A stretch of DNA of 64,000 nt from Agrypnia vestita (GCA_016648135.1 JADDOH010023140.1:124001-188000), one strand, 5' to 3'; counted from the stretch's first letter, positions 35,336 through 45,966 are shown. The notes: generated from the sequence alone by a model not told the origin. A program made the numbers and translations.

Positions 35336-35600
35336 TATACAGAGTGTTACAGAGCTAGTCCACAATACTTTACAGGTAGATTTCTACCTTAATTATAAGT
35401 CGAAAATGTTCAAGAAACAATATTCTGATATCATTCGTAATGGATATAAGCGACTTTGAAGTTTACTTTTTTTTTTTTCACTATTTGGACTATAATTAAT
35501 GTAACTTAAATCGAATATTAAGATTTCATTCGCTCTAATATAAGCCAAAAAAGAATAGTTGTTAAAAAAATTCTGGTAAAAAAATTTTCAATCTGTGTGC
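35336..35600 (+). repeat. M1 family repeat, copy 6
   Basis: It begins CAGAGTGTTACAGAGCTAGT and TTTACAGGTAGATTTCTACC, and continues through ATCGAATATTAAGATTTCAT. The right terminal repeat is not evident, so the copy may be truncated. Confidence 0.55.
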
Positions 35601-36849
35601 ATGCCAACTATTTTTTTTTATAGTTTTATGAATTTTTATGTAAGCCAACACTGTTATTAAATGGTTATTAAGTATATTCATTATTAATAGAAGAAACCTG
35701 CTGATAACTAATTATTAATAGTTAGCAGGATCTTTGTTTAGTGTAAAATATGTAATAAAAAAATAAAGTATTAGCCTCAATATTTTTTCTTTTACGATTT
35801 TTAAATTCTGCGAAATGAACTCCCTGGTCGCGCAATGAGATGTTTATTTTATAAACTACATAATTAATTTCTGGTAGCCTCAGGATATGTCATGTCTTTG
35901 ATTTTTAACACGCTCTGCGCTATTGTTCCGTTGCTTTTAATTCTTTTGTGTTTAAATCAATTTCTCATGTTCATGGGCCCTGGGTGGGCGGGTAATGCCC
36001 GGGCTATAATTCGGATCTGGGAACATTGAAGAAGCGCCTGGGTGATCTTTGTATTTGTTTGTCGACATACATGCCACCAGAACACATCTCTCGGTGAAGC
36101 ACCACCACACATTCTTTTCCTATTACAAAGCGGTATTTTTATAAAACCAAACGAGAAAGGCAAGTATCCTAATACTTAACACTTAAATCTTGAACTAGCC
36201 GTATTCAGGACAATTTAGTATAGGTAATATTATAAACTATTTATATCATACTGTCTCGAAGAAAGTTGGTTCCGACCGAAACTAGTTGTCATTATGTATG
36301 TATAGAGTAATAAAGTGGTTTCAAATAATTTTTCTTTTTATTTAAAATATATTATTTTAAAATATAATAGGAAAATGATTTTAATTGATGTCTCATATTA
36401 TCGTGTATCCCTTTCTCCACAATTTATGCAAGTATCTACCTGTATAATACCATCACGAGATTATAGAAACGAGAAGAATAACACATAGTCGAGGATTTCC
36501 CAAAACTCGTTTGTTTTTGTACGTTTATAACAAATTGTAAATTACTAGAAGGGTCTAGAATGAATGGTGGAAATGCCGACTAAATACTCGAAACTTTTGG
36601 AAATCCAAAACTACATATAAAACGGAACGACGACAATGCGACACACAGTCAGCAATCCAGCGAAAGCAGCGACTAGTGCGATTATATAATCGGCCATCGA
36701 AATGAATCAGGAGAGCACCTACCGATCGTTCGAAAGTGAATAAGACACGGTTGAATATTCTGGAAAACTTAATAAAGTGTTCCACAGATGAGCGGAAGTC
36801 TCTCGATAGCGACAATTAGTGCAAATTACATAATAGTGATTAAGATTAA
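35601..36849. other. Unassigned DNA
   Basis: AT-rich. A string near 36470-36500 (ACACATAGTCGAGGATTTCC) resembles one at 49256-49276. Both lie a few hundred bases downstream of hammerhead motifs. Confidence 0.4.
36248..36305 (+). ncRNA. Degenerate hammerhead-like motif
   Basis: CTCGAAGAAAGTTGG..CCGACCGAAACTAGTTGTCAT has stem II GTTGG/CCGAC, GAAAC, an AC-TA-GT minimal stem III and a following strand like the 42.77 kb motif. The CTGATGA core is damaged. Confidence 0.45.
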
Positions 36850-37228
36850 GATTCTAAAGATGCGCACAAATGTTCCGTGGAATCTAAAGGTGCGCACAAA
36901 TGCTCCGTGGATTTTAAAGACCCGGCCGCAAAGTGGAAATTGATGACACGCCATTGTGAATGTTCCATTTCCGGGCCGAGTGTCTTTCGAGCGGAAGTCG
37001 GGTCGGGGGAAAATAATTTTCCGGCCGGCGGCCAGCCCAGCCCCAGCCGCCTGCTTCCAGTCACGTCCGCCAGCCGAGGTACCTACCCGCAGAGGACGCT
37101 AGGCGAGGAAGTGCAGCTGTACTCCGATATCGGGTGTCTGTGTGTATTCATCGTCGTGCCGCGCTGGGGGGACGGAGGCACACCGCCGACCTGCAATCCG
37201 ACCCTGTTCACTTCATTTTTAATCAATT
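36850..37228. other. GC-rich patch with short tandem duplication
   Basis: TGCGCACAAATGTTCCGTGG and TGCGCACAAATGCTCCGTGG repeat about 34 bases apart at 36860-36915. The following 250 bp are GC-rich. A 117-codon frame has no domain. Confidence 0.45.
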
Positions 37229-37425
37229 AAGTCTCACAGAGACGAAGCAATTCATACGGGAAACATGCGTGGAAGTCTTTACAGGGTGGCCACAGGGCTC
37301 ACGACCTGTATTAGCTGGCCTTAGTGATCACTTTACACAATGCAACGTTGACCAATTCCACCGTAAGAACATCCAAACATAATAATTTTTTGAAAGTTGT
37401 ATATATTATGTTTTTTATCAGCCCC
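37229..37425 (+). repeat. R2 family repeat, copy 1
   Basis: It starts AGTCTCACAGAGACGAAGC, contains AGTGATCACTTTACACAATG and ends CCGTAAGAACATCCAAACAT with a T-rich tail. The same landmarks occur at 40.7, 46.7, 55.9 and 61.9 kb. Noncoding. Superfamily unknown (possibly a SINE or a LINE 3' end). Confidence 0.65.
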
Positions 37426-38633
37426 TTTCAAATATTTGAAGGGACTATGCTATAGCTACCAATATTCGAAAATTAGTAATTCCCATGGCATAGCAGATGT
37501 CGCAGTTGGTAATGATAATGATACCTCTATATTTTGTTTATTAAATTGCCTTTGTAATGCATGATATTCTTCCGAGTTATTGAACATGTACACTAGAATA
37601 CGCCTGATTTTTTTCTTTAACTCCTTTTATACATAGACCAGTTATGTATTAAAAAGATTTTAAAATCATGTTTTGAATGGTTTTGTCAGTTTTGAAAAGC
37701 CATTGCAATTTATAACAGTCTAGTCAGACGTAAAAATTGTTATTTATTTTTAGTATTAATCATTATTAGTAATAAAATTTTCCTTTTGGATTTTCGTTCA
37801 AATTTCCAAATGGAGCTGTTATCACGTTTATTTTTAAAAAATTATTTTACGAATTCTATTGCATTTCGTGAATGCTCGCGAAAACTATATTCAAACATGA
37901 TAAAAATGGATTTTTAAATAATTTTCAAAAATTTTCTTAAGCATTACAATAGAATGTGTAAACCAAAATTTTATAGCTCTAGAATATAGCTTTAGAATAG
38001 TTCAATTTGAACAGTTTATAGCTTTAGAGTAACTCAATTTGAAGTCACTCCTCATGTATCATGGGATTACCATTGAAATTTTTTTTTTAGATTAGGTACT
38101 AATTTTTATAAAAGGGTTCAATTAAGTCATTTCATAATTCAAAAAAATTCTTTGCTGTTTTTAATTGGTTGCCTTTTGACTAACGTTATGCTTACGTGTT
38201 ATTATATTTTCATTCAATTTATCAATATTTTATTGTTTTACTTACTGGTTTCATTGTTATTTAAATCGTTCATATAAATATTATTGAACTCCTTAGTCGT
38301 ATGTTTTACTTTTATATTTATAATTATTACTAACTAGGTGGATAAATTTAGCAGCAAAATATTATTACCCACTTAGTTTAACAGTTGTATTCCTGAATTA
38401 GAGAAATTTGTAACAAATATAATCTTATTAGTAATTTATTTATTGTTATTAAAGTTATCGTCTTTTGGCGCATTTAGGGTAAATTTTTATGGACATAAAT
38501 GTTAAATTAATCAATTATCACAATCATGCCAACGAAGTATAACTTCTACGGCGCGTGCATTAGAACACGCTCCTCCATTTTTTTTGCTGTTCCAAAAATT
38601 TTTAATACGGCTATACTTATATATTAGGTCCTT
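37426..38633. other. AT-rich unassigned DNA
   Basis: No gene or matched repeat. GAAGTATAACTTCTACG near 38535 is a short palindrome that recurs near 40040. Confidence 0.45.
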
Positions 38634-39730
38634 ACATATGAAATTGGCGTTTTGCCGTACTGGCAAATTTGATCTCAAATATCTTCTCATTTGTTAGGAA
38701 TTCCAAATCCAAATTTATACAGCTATTTACTCATGTATTTGTGTTTTGAAAATTATAATTCATTTGTTTTTTCCTCCATTGTTTTTTTCTTTGCGTCACT
38801 CAGTTTACAAAATGAAAAACTTGAAATATCGCGTTATTTACGAATACGAGTTCCACCGTGGCACCAGTGCTGCAGAAACGGCTCGAAGGATTAATGATGT
38901 GTATGGCGACGGTGCCGCAAAAGAAAACACAGTGCGTTTTTGGTTCCAACGTTTTCGTTCTGGAAATTTCGACCTGCAGAACAAGCCCCGTGAACGGCCG
39001 GAGACCAAAGTTGATAATGAAGAATTGAAGGCTATTGTGGAAGCGGATCCATCGCAACCACATCCGAGTTAGCTGCAGGCTGCGGTGTTAGTGATAAAAA
39101 TGTTTTAATCCACTTGAAGCAAATTGGTAAGGTGAAAAAGCTTGAAAGGTGGGTACCTCACCATGCCCAAGCGAAAATTGCTCCAAAAGTTACTTGTGAG
39201 CGTTTGGTGGACTAGTGCTGGTATCGTTCACTACAGCTTTCTTAAATCTGGCCAGACGATTACGGCAGATGTCTATTGTCAGCAACTGCAAACCATGATG
39301 GAAAAGCTAGCTGCTAACAACCGAGGCTGGTTAATCGCTCTAGGCCACTGCTGCTTCATGATAACGCTAGACCACACACTGCACAGCAGACGGCTACCAA
39401 ATTAGAGGAGCTTCAATTGGAATGTCTAAGACATCTACCGTACTCTCCGGACATTGCCCCAACAGATTACCATTTTTTTCGAAATTTGGATAACTTCTTG
39501 CAAAGGAAAAAATTCAACTCCGATGGTGCAGTCCAAACCGCCTTCAAAGATTTTATTGATTCCCGTCCGAATGGTTTTTTTAGTAAAGGGATCGATGAAC
39601 TACCTATGAGATGGCAAAAGTGCATAGATAGCAATGGTACATACTTTGATTAAATAAATATATTATAATAAAAAAAATCGGCTTTATGTTCCTCCCATAC
39701 TAAACGCCAATTTCATATGTAAGGACCTAA
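38634..39730 (+). mobile_element. mariner transposon, internally deleted
   Basis: The 1097-bp element has inverted repeats of about 29 bp, TTAGGTCCTTACATATGAAA at both ends, and TA on each side. It carries a decayed transposase (38812-39653). Complete mariners are about 1.25-1.3 kb, so roughly 200 bp are missing from the middle. Intact terminal repeats mean it could still be moved by a related active transposase. Confidence 0.92.
38812..39653 (+). pseudogene. mariner transposase pseudogene
   Basis: The N-terminal helix-turn-helix part is readable from MKNLKYRVIYEYEFHRGTSA through KENTVRFWFQRFRSGNFDLQ (38812-39072), ending at a stop. The linker LKQIGKVKKLERWVPHH follows in another frame. The segment that should hold the first catalytic Asp (a TxDEKW-type motif) is absent, and the sequence jumps to KLLVSVWWTSAG. 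The second Asp (HDNARPHTAQQ) and the third (SPDIAPTDYHFF) are present with 34 residues between them, the DD34D signature, but a frameshift separates them from the upstream block. The end is MRWQKCIDSNGTYFD. Confidence 0.9.
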
Positions 39731-40059
39731 TATTAAAGTGCTTTATTTTGTACCTAAATTTTTCTTGAAAGATTGGTCAGATGAAGATAAAATAGTTAAT
39801 TTTCCATATTTAAGGTATGATCAACATTTCCAGGGTTATTGAGTTGAAAATTAGAACTTCTTATTAAATTACGGTTTTAGCTGTGTGATCGAAATACCAA
39901 AAAGGGCTTCTCGTACAGATTTCTGCATTTCATGTTATTGTCGATGTTTGACTGCGTTCATCTGAGTTTGACATAATGTCTAATAGAATTCTCTAAGAGA
40001 ATTGTATCGCTTTTGCTTTAATATTATCTTAATATGTGTGCCAAAGAAGTATAACTTCT
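39731..40059. other. AT-rich unassigned DNA
   Basis: Nothing recognised except the short AAGAAGTATAACTTCT palindrome near 40040. Confidence 0.45.
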
Positions 40060-40565
40060 AAAGATTTTACATAAGTACACACACACACTTTTTTTTATCG
40101 TACATCATACCTTCCAAAATAAGCATTCTGAGACAATAAGGTTTAAACATAGTATAAAATTGTACAAAGATAAACCAAACCCCTTCTTTAAGCGAACGAA
40201 TTGGGTCACAGTGGAAGAATGTTCCCTTTCGCGTATAGTTAAAACACATTCTACTGCAGTTAAAAGTTATTTATTCTTGCATGATTATATCCCCTAGGAA
40301 ACAAAATGTGTTTTTACGATAGACGTTGTTTTTTTTAAATTTATTTCAAGTAAAAATGTATTTTTGTAATAAAGCGGGACTTTTTTTTTTATTTAGACAT
40401 AAAACTTTTTTAGAATCTTTAGTTTTACCGTTTCATAATCGTTTAAAACTTACAAGTTCGTACTATTTTTTTAACAAGTCAAACATGTTAGAACCAGCCG
40501 TGGAACCATTGAGTACAAATAAATTCACGTTAAGTCATGTCTATATATTTTGGTGGTCGTCTATA
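40060..40565 (+). repeat. R1 family repeat, copy 3
   Basis: The longest R1 copy. Landmarks are CAGTGGAAGAATGTTCCCTT, CTTGCATGATTATATCCCCT, TTTGTAATAAAGCGGGACTT, CCGTTTCATAATCGTTTAAA and the terminal GTCATGTCTATATATTTTGG. A 92-codon open frame in it is not shared by the other copies. Confidence 0.65.
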
Positions 40566-40654
40566 AGCCCTTTCATGGGGATGACAAATTTCAACCATAA
40601 GTAGCGATAGCGTAGTTGTATAAAATAAAGTAAACAAAATAAAGTACATTAAAA

Positions 40655-40850
40655 CAATATACATAAATAACTTTCAAAATTTAATAGATGTGTTGTCGAT
40701 CATGGGTGGAATCGGTGAACGTCACATTGTGTAAAGTGATCACTTAAGCCGGCCTCATGACAAATCGTAAGCCCTGTAACGCCCAATAAAAGACTTCCAT
40801 GCACATTTTCCCACATAAATAGCTTCGCCACTGTGATTCATCTGTAATAA
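40655..40850 (-). repeat. R2 family repeat, copy 2
   Basis: The minus-strand order matches 37.2 kb, including AGTGATCACTTTACACAATG and the CACAGTGGCGAAGCTATTTA start. Its T-rich tail flank is shared with 46.7 kb. Confidence 0.6.
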
Positions 40851-40854
40851 ATCT

Positions 40855-40965
40855 AAATCATAGTATTTTTTAAACACTTCAAACATATTGAAACCAGCCG
40901 TGGAACCAAACTGTGTACAAAGAAATGGACGTCAGTTCATGTCTTTATATTTTAGTGGTCTTTTT
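40855..40965 (+). repeat. R1 family repeat, terminal fragment
   Basis: GAAACCAGCCGTGGAACCAA and the terminal TTCATGTCTTTATATTTTAG match the end of R1. It lies directly after the R2 copy. Confidence 0.6.
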
Positions 40966-41426
40966 AAAAAAAAAATATTTTTTTAAATCAAGAATCTTAA
41001 TTTAAATTTGCATGATAAATATGTGATTACTTAAATTATTATAAATTGTGTTAAGCCACCATAAATTATTTTTTCTTATACATAGATATCCGAGTAACTT
41101 ACTCCCTCAACTATCAGAAATGATGTCACCAATATCTTAAAATTACAGAACTCGTGTTAGAAATAAGAAAAATCCCTCTCAAATACGAAAATCGAAAAAT
41201 GAAAAAAATATCTACGAAAATCGAATCAAGAATGTAATATTCACGAAGATCGTATCGTGATATCAACAATTTTATGAAATTGATCACAGGTATGGGTGAA
41301 TAATATCTAAGAAAAAATATGTCTGTTTCACCCCCAGCTAAGATGAGGGTAGTTTTTTCACGTTCCGATTACACATCGTATAATTCCTGGAACAGTCGCT
41401 CACATCCTCAATTTTTCAAATCAGTA
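40966..41426. other. AT-rich unassigned DNA
   Basis: No supported feature. Confidence 0.45.
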
Positions 41427-41428
41427 TA

Positions 41429-42585
41429 CAGGCGGACCTCAACTTTCGCACATAATTGGTTCCTGAAAATGTATGCGAATGTTGAATGTTCGAAAGTAGA
41501 GGGAAGTAAAAAAAATTAAAATTGTATGTATTTTAAAATATTTATTTATCAAGTAAATATATGACGTTTAAGAGGCATCAAAGTGGTTTAAGAGACATGT
41601 TTAAGTGGGGTTTCGGGTGTTTCCCTTAAAAAGTTATCAAGAGCTAATTGTTTGCCACTCTTCTTCCTTTTTTCTTCATATAGTATTTTATAACATGCTA
41701 TGTCTTTATTGATCGGCCTACACACTCGAGATATGCGTTCTCCATTGGGATCACAATCTTCCATAATATTTAAAAAATTGTCAAGATGCATGAAGGCTTC
41801 ATTCATATTTTTCATTGTTAAAGTCTTGATGATTTGATCAGCTTCTTCTTCCTCACTTTCATTATATATTTCATTTTCATACTTCTGTTGCTCAATTAAA
41901 TATTAATTTGTTAGTGGTTCTGAATGAGATTTTATCATCTTATTAACATCCTCTTTAGTAATATTTAAGTTTAGTTCATTCATTAGGCGGACTATATCAA
42001 TTGTGATAGTTTCTGGAGTTTCATCACAATTTACAAAATTGTTTCCATGAACCTTTCATGGTTGACTCTTTTATTTTAGCCCACGCTATATGTCTCACGT
42101 ACCTCCAATATTGTTTATTGCGTTTCATACATTGTAGTTCTTCCAGAAATCTTTTAATGTAGGCCCACCTTCCCTGTCAGTTGCCTCGATAGCCTGAGTC
42201 ATTATTGACTTCATATAATTATCGTTTAAACATAGCTATCACCGTTTGGTCCATAGGCTGTATAAGGCAGATATTATTGGGAAGAAGAAACACAACATTG
42301 ATTTCCGTGTATAAATTCTGTAGAGATATTGGGTGTCTTGGAGGATTGTCTAAGATTAATAATATTTTAAATGGTAAATTATTATCTTTCCTTCCTGCGC
42401 AAGACTAAATCTCTATCCTAGCTAGCTCACAAGCAAAGTGACGGAAGGAAGCAAGATGCAAGTGATACCAGGATTCCACTTGCTTGTAAGCGAGCGAGAG
42501 GGGGATATCTTTATCCCACAGCGTGACAATGTGCGAAATAGCGAATTGTGCGAAAGTCGAATGTTCGAAAGTTGAGGTCCGCCTG
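41429..42585 (-). mobile_element. pogo/Tigger-type DNA transposon remnant
   Basis: The 1157-bp element has inverted repeats beginning CAGGCGGACCTCAACTTTCG at both ends and TA duplications at 41427-41428 and 42586-42587. Near both ends an AATGTTCGAAAGT string is repeated. The interior encodes the C-terminal half of a Tigger-like transposase on the minus strand. The N-terminal DNA-binding half is missing, so this is an internally deleted, dead copy. Confidence 0.88.
41588..42380 (-). pseudogene. Tigger-like transposase, C-terminal remnant
   Basis: One block (about 42205-42377) reads LPFKILLILDNPPRHP and PNNICLIQPMDQTVIAMFKR. It contains two catalytic Asp residues of the DDE domain, in LDN and QPMDQ, as in pogo/Tigger families. 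A second block (about 41588-42000) reads IDIVRLMNELNLNITKEDVN and, after a stop, an acidic ESEEEEADQIIKTLT stretch and the C-terminus SGKQLALDNFLRE. The blocks are separated by frameshifts and stops. The first DDE Asp and the centromere-protein-B-like helix-turn-helix were not found. Confidence 0.85.
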
Positions 42586-42614
42586 TATATGATATACCAC
42601 AGGCATCATCGTTT

Positions 42615-42725
42615 TTAGTTCCAGTTTTTAAAAAAGGTAACCACTCCGACATAACGAATTATAGACCTATTTGCATCCAATCCGCTATACCAAAACTATT
42701 AGAACTCTTATTGATAAATAGAATT
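42615..42725 (+). pseudogene. LINE reverse transcriptase N-terminal scrap
   Basis: VPVFKKGNHSDITNYRPICI continues to IPKLLELLLINRI and a stop. This is the start of a non-LTR reverse transcriptase domain (the KKG..xxNYRPI block). Only about 37 residues remain, lying between the Tigger element and a hammerhead motif. Confidence 0.8.
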
Positions 42726-42754
42726 TAAAAATAACTATATTTTAATTGCCAGTC

Positions 42755-42815
42755 TATATTATAATTGTCCTGAAGATGGCTGAGTCCAACCGAAACTAGT
42801 TGACATATATACTGC
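42755..42815 (+). ncRNA. Hammerhead-like motif, variant core
   Basis: CTGAAGA (42770-42776), stem II GGCTG..CAACC with partial pairing, GAAAC, minimal stem III AC-TA-GT, and GTC/GAC closing stem I with flanking ATAATT/ATATAT. The U-to-A change in CTGAUGA would normally weaken catalysis. Likely a decayed Penelope terminus. Confidence 0.5.
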
Positions 42816-43099
42816 AATAAATCTTAAACATAGTATTTAATTTATTCTTAAATGTCTTAAAAAATAACTATTTATTTATCTTAGTGGACATCTCGTCAAA
42901 TGTTAAATTGTACTCTGTACCTAGATGTCGCGTTATTTATAAAACCTTTTTAGCAATAGTTATTGAGAAAAGTCTTCTAGAGAAAATATATCAACATTAA
43001 TAATCATAAATAGAAACACATTTTCACACCTGGCACAAAGTAAAGTAATTTAAAAAAGAAAATGAACACGAAACAACATAACAAGATCATACATTAAAC

Positions 43100-43440
43100 T
43101 TACTTTTCACATATTTTGCACTTAACCTAGGAAAAGTAGTGAGACTTTTTACTTCTTTCACATTTGCTGGCAGTTCATTGAACAATTTAAGACCTTTATA
43201 GTACAAACAAATTTTGTGTTTCCTACCAGTTTCGTTTGTGGAAGCCTAAAATTCCCCCTACTTCTCGTAGGATATGTGTGGACCTCGTTAATCGTTCGTT
43301 CAAAACTAGGACATTTTGTATCATTTTTTGCCTAATTGTCATTACCTTTGGTTGCTTTGCTAATTCTTGTATATTTGTTACATCTTAAGATAGTTCTCAT
43401 GGCTCTGTTTTGAATTTTTTGAATTTTCTCCTTCTTTTAT
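43100..43440 (-). pseudogene. Decayed LINE C-terminus
   Basis: The minus strand reads KIQKIQNRAMRTILRCNKYT, then TINEVHTYPTRSRGNFRLPQ and TKLVGNTKFVC, interrupted by stops. This is the post-polymerase end typical of Jockey/CR1-group LINEs. No 5' part was found. Confidence 0.75.
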
Positions 43441-43489
43441 ATTCTAATTGTGACGTTTTTAGGTTAAGTTTCTTTTTACTCCCTTTATA

Positions 43490-44085
43490 TTAACTCGTGG
43501 CGTCTGCTTGCTTGCCGTCAACAAAAACTTTGGATCGATTTTTGACCCTTTTTCCGTGATCCAATCGAGCTGAAACTTGGCAAGTAGACGTTTGGCGACG
43601 ATCAAAAAGATGTGTCAAATTTTCGTTAAAAAAAATTAATAATTATAGTATAATTTCGGATTTTTAGAAATTTTATTGGTTTTTTCAAATTGGAATCATT
43701 AGAAAAGTTTGATTAGCAACGGTGCGCCGCGGCGGCCCGATAACGTCGCGGAATATTTTCTAAATTTGAATTACTCTGTCGGTATACATAATAGGTACTT
43801 CACTACAAATATCGAAAATCTAAATTGACTGACAAATGTTTTTAGAATTTAATCTTCAAAGCATGAAGTGTCTTATCAAAGCTCAAAACATCTGACATTT
43901 TAGAAATATATTAAATTTCTGTAAGTTTAGTGTTATATTATATGTTTTCATTCGTCTTTAATTGTAATTATATTTTACAAAGAAAGGGAGTATAATAAAA
44001 ACTTGGTTTTTATGGGTTACTTTTTTTTATATACTAATTGTGAGATTTTTAGTTTAAGTTTCTTTCTCATTCTGCCCTTAAAAAC
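43490..44085 (-). repeat. R3 family repeat, copy 2
   Basis: On the minus strand it matches 49.9-50.4 kb: GTAACCCATAAAAACCAAG, TTTTTATTATACTCCCTTTC and TTTCAGCTCGATTGGATCAC. Imperfect direct repeats, CTAATTGTGACGTTTTTAGG near 43443 and CTAATTGTGAGATTTTTAGT near 44035, bracket it about 590 bp apart. Confidence 0.6.
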
Positions 44086-44318
44086 CGTTAAAAAAGATTG
44101 TGTGCGGAGGTAGAATGGATTACGACGCGTGCTCTAAACAGCCTCACAGATAATAAAGGTACAGATACACATGCTTATTTAGTGGCATGCTAATGAGCAT
44201 GCCACTAATAAGCATGCCCTAACAACTGTACACACTTGCTCATTACTAGCATGCTTATTAGTGGCATGCTCGTAAATAAACATGCCCAAAGCTAACAATC
44301 AAACACACATGCTTATTA

Positions 44319-44510
44319 GTGGCATGCTCTTGTCATACAATAGAGACGCTCTTGTTCAAAATGGAAACTTTGCAAACTGAAATAGAAAAGTCAAGTGAAC
44401 CCATAAATCAAAAAAGTTCCCGATTTTCCATCCGCACATTTTTGATTTTAGTTTTTATAATTTTTATTGTAAGATTTGAATCATTCATGCCTATTAATAA
44501 AGTTTCATAA
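44319..44510 (+). CDS. Small ORF of the GCATGC-rich element, copy 2
   Basis: 63 codons, the same start and stop as copy 1. It differs at a handful of residues (for example His-Thr for His-Arg near the start, Glu-Lys for Glu-Asn, Phe for Val, Phe for Tyr) and retains the hydrophobic TFLILVFIIFIV. Function unknown. Confidence 0.3.
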   Translation: MACSCHTIETLLFKMETLQTEIEKSSEPINQKSSRFSIRTFLILVFIIFIVRFESFMPINKVS

Positions 44511-44778
44511 ACATTATTCCTCACTATATTATTTTTACTCAACGGTGACCGAGTATTCCACAGACATTCGTGATTCCTATAATAAGTCACGAAAAGTAAT
44601 GTTTTATCATCTCCCCAACGCGCCATATTTGTTTCATCTGTCGCGGACTGAGAAGATCGCATTGATAATAGCCGCGAAGCCCGCGAATGACATAAGCATG
44701 CTCATAATAAGCAAGCCTGTTCACACATGCTCCAAAGATACCCCTTCTCTATGGTGAATGACAGTGGCATGCTCATTA

Positions 44779-44921
44779 CAGTAGCCGGCAAACATCTTGA
44801 AATTCTACGGCGTAGTGGGGGGAAGTTTGCGCATCTACCTTTCCACCAGCGAGACCCAAATTTCGTCTTCTGCGCATTCCCCCACCACGCCAAATAATTT
44901 CAAGAAGTTTGCCGGCAACTG
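44779..44921. mobile_element. TA-target MITE nested in GCATGC-rich copy 2
   Basis: The 143-bp element runs from CAGTAGCCGGCAAAC to GTTTGCCGGCAACTG with TA on both sides (44777-44778, 44922-44923). The inverted repeats extend through CTTGAAATT. The empty site is visible in copies 1 and 3 (CATGCTCATTTCTAGC), apart from one base. A 66-bp deletion derivative lies at 14507-14572. Confidence 0.85.
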
Positions 44922-45016
44922 TACTAGCAATGTGCGTACACACATGCCACTAATAAGCAAGGCCTAAAGAAGGTCGATGCTGCGCATGCTCACATGCCAC
45001 TGAATAAGCATGTGTA

Positions 45017-45493
45017 TTTGTAGCTTTATGATTTTGAATATTAACTCATGCTGATTGTAAAAACTTGGCATTACTTTGGGAGGGGGCTATTTCGAAGGGG
45101 ATCGTGTGAAAGATAACGAATACGTACGTAATAAACAATTCCTACGAGCTGTGCGCAATGTATTATGTTTCCGTGTCATTTAACGCTTCCATACAATTCC
45201 GTACATACATGTTGAACAACACGATCATGGCTGACAGTAACATAATGATAAAATTTCCATTTTTATTGTACCATTTGAAGACAATCGAACGCGAAATTCT
45301 TTAGAAATCGCATTAAATTTTGTTTTTTAAGGTTCTTTGAATTTATTTATTTATTAACGACTTTATGTTCTTTTACAATAAATATCTGTTGACGCAGGCG
45401 TATTACTTATAATACAGTAAGTCAATATAACACTAGCTGTAACTCAAATGACGTTACTTTTACATGCCGGTTCCTAAAGAATACTTATTTATA
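45017..45493. other. AT-rich unassigned DNA
   Basis: No supported feature. Confidence 0.45.
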
Positions 45494-45504
45494 GTCGACA
45501 CCCA

Positions 45505-45955
45505 CACAAATGTTATATATGGTCAATCCTGCTGTACGGAGTGGAATCGTGGACCCTCAAAGTGAGTAGCATGAACCGGCTGGAGGCGTTCTAAATGTGG
45601 ATACATCGGAGAATGCTCCGGATACCCTGGACGGATATGGTCAGCAACACAAGAGTTCTTCAAAGAGCTAGAGTGAATAGAGAGTTGCTGACAAATATCA
45701 AAATCCGAAAGGTATCGTATTTGGGTCATGTGCTCAGAGGAGAAAAATATGAATTGCTCCACCTGATTCTTATGGGCAAGATAGAGGGTCGTAGAGGTGT
45801 TGGAAGGAGACAAATCTCCTGGCTCCGCAATATACGCGACTGGACGGGCATAAGAAGTGTTGGAGAGCTGTTTCGTGCTGCCCAGGACAGGGACGCTTTC
45901 TCTCGGGTGATAGTCAACGTTGGGGGGACCTGACATGACACCAAAAGAAGAAGAA
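45505..45955 (+). pseudogene. RTE-like LINE 3' end with target duplication
   Basis: The plus strand reads YGVESWTLKVSSMNRLEAF, a stop, then MWIHRRMLRIPWTDMVSNTR, VSYLGHVLRGEKYELLHLIL and GRRGVGRRQISWLRNIRDWT. This is the C-terminal block found in many RTE-type LINEs. A short (AGA)-repeat tail follows the stop. GTCGACACCCA occurs at 45494-45504 and again at 45956-45966, an 11-bp target duplication marking a 451-bp 5'-truncated insertion. The 163-codon minus-strand frame over it is a shadow. Confidence 0.9.
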
Positions 45956-45966
45956 GTCGACACCCA

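Larger units (their letters stand above)
44158..45016 (+). mobile_element. GCATGC-rich element, copy 2
   Basis: It starts GGTACAGATACACATGCTTA and ends AATAAGCATGTGTAT. It retains about 40 bp (TCATCTCCCCAACGCGCCAT onward, near 44608) that copies 1 and 3 lack, so those two share a deletion and are closer relatives. It has lost the segment between two GGCATGCT repeats near its right end and carries a nested 143-bp MITE at 44779-44921. Confidence 0.8.
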
